From Limnohabitans sp. Jir61 (GTDB taxonomy: Bacteria > Pseudomonadota > Gammaproteobacteria > Burkholderiales > Burkholderiaceae_C), in assembly GCF_003063545.1 (NCBI RefSeq), contig NZ_NESD01000002.1:496001-560000 (forward strand): a stretch of DNA of 64,000 bases, in the 5' to 3' direction. Both the position numbers and the translations under genes were made by a program. Shown in pieces: positions 63,295 to 64,000 of this stretch (position 1 is the first letter of the stretch; each line of letters begins with the position of its first letter). The notes under the pieces were generated by a model that worked only from the letters and a program-made list of their open reading frames with translations, did no database searches and was not told the DNA's origin.

Positions 63295-64000
63295 ATATTC
63301 AGCTTGTTAAATACGAACCGTGGCAAGTGCATCACCACCAACATGATGATTTGCCAAATACCGGGCGTGTAAACCACGGGTTTGCCAGCAGCAATGCCTT
63401 TGACAATGTCTTGCGCCACTTGCTCGACCGAGGCCATTTTCTGGCCCTTGGCTTTGAGATCGCTTGTCATGGGGGTGTCGGTGGGGCCTGGCTTGATGAG
63501 CACCACTTTCACGTTCGTGTGCGCCAAGCGGTGCTGCATGCCTTGCGCGTAGCGCGACACCAAGCCTTTGGCTGCGCCATACACATAGTTGGTCTTGCGG
63601 CCACGGTCACCCGCCACCGAGCCAATGATGGCAATCGTGCCGTGGTTAGCTGCCACCATGGGCTTGGCGAATGCTTCGGCAAACAACACGGGTGAAACAC
63701 CATTGACCTGCAATGCAGCATCACACGCCAACACATCGTCTTGGCATGTGGTTTGGTCTGACAGTACGCCGTGGGCAATCAGCACCACATCAATAGGGGC
63801 CCGTGCCACGATGGTGTTGACCGTGTGTTGAATGGCTGATGCATTTACAAAGTCAGCCGTCATGACCTGCACGGTGGACTGTGGGCTACGCACACGCAAG
63901 TCGTCTGCCACTCGGTTGGTGCGCGCTTCGTCGCGGCCCACGAGGGTAAGACGAACGGGGGCAGCTTGCGCCCACAAGCGGGCGCAATGTTCGGCCATGG
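63291..64000 (-). CDS. SDR oxidoreductase, DprE2-like, 5' end cut by window edge
   Basis: The reading frame runs off the window at its N-terminal end; about 236 residues are visible, without the Rossmann start. [20 protein letters not shown] shows the catalytic serine and YxxxK (YGAAKG), and the C-terminal [20 protein letters not shown] is typical of the decaprenylphospho-ribose 2-epimerase subunit DprE2 and its proteobacterial relatives. The full gene should start just beyond position 64000. A role in envelope glycan precursor synthesis is inferred. Confidence 0.85.
   Translation of the reverse strand, partial: MAEHCARLWAQAAPVRLTLVGRDEARTNRVADDLRVRSPQSTVQVMTADFVNASAIQHTVNTIVARAPIDVVLIAHGVLSDQTTCQDDVLACDAALQVNGVSPVLFAEAFAKPMVAANHGTIAIIGSVAGDRGRKTNYVYGAAKGLVSRYAQGMQHRLAHTNVKVVLIKPGPTDTPMTSDLKAKGQKMASVEQVAQDIVKGIAAGKPVVYTPGIWQIIMLVVMHLPRFVFNKLNI

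Overview
The window reads as chromosomal DNA of a betaproteobacterium, order Burkholderiales, most likely Comamonadaceae (Limnohabitans/Rhodoferax-like; the genus is inference). The grounds are the mix of genes: several Bug-type solute-binding proteins, an Omp32-like porin, Coq7, a bioA-F-D cluster divergent from bioB, a T2SS locus with gspC divergent, and GroESL under a CIRCE operator. No prophage, CRISPR array, rRNA, tRNA or complete insertion sequence was seen. Coding density is high and ATGA/TGATG overlaps are frequent.

Layout. 1-6.1 kb, minus strand: pyrC (cut by the window start), a gltIJKL glutamate/aspartate ABC importer, and a class II aldolase next to a Bug protein. 6.2-11.6 kb: biotin genes, bioB facing away from bioA-bioF-bioD, with a second Bug gene overlapping the end of bioD. 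11.7-14.6 kb: three outer-membrane protein genes in a row (porin, OmpW-like, OmpW) with related 3' ends; ompW carries two FNR-type boxes. 14.8-17.7 kb: coq7, osmC and ilvA. 17.7-28.5 kb: type II secretion, gspC divergent from gspG-H-I-J-K-L-M-N-D-E-F. 28.5-41.1 kb: housekeeping and small genes (5'-nucleotidase, SbmA/BacA-like ABC exporter, queC, lipocalin, malic enzyme, SET-domain protein, glmS). 41.2-47.3 kb: an Lrp-type regulator, glmU, a lipoprotein, a folate enzyme, a lytic transglycosylase and a beta-barrel protein. 48-55.6 kb: groES-groEL, transaldolase and surface-glycan glycosyltransferases. 55.6-64 kb: sialidase-like protein, NDUFA9-like protein, cca, MidA-like methyltransferase, a pteridine cluster (FolM-like, two FolB-like), ttcA and a DprE2-like SDR cut by the window end.

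The most unusual feature is a pair of non-coding elements, at 830-1124 (pyrC leader) and 59040-59316 (between cca and a DUF2905 gene). Each is built from two long-stem hairpins whose 30-41 nt loops are reverse complements of each other. Stem sequences resemble each other between the two elements, but the loops do not. This fits a family with related stems and element-specific, internally matched loops; I do not recognise it. Two REP-like palindromes (1191-1232 and 62356-62379) and a terminator/anti-terminator-like overlap after gltL are further non-coding signals.
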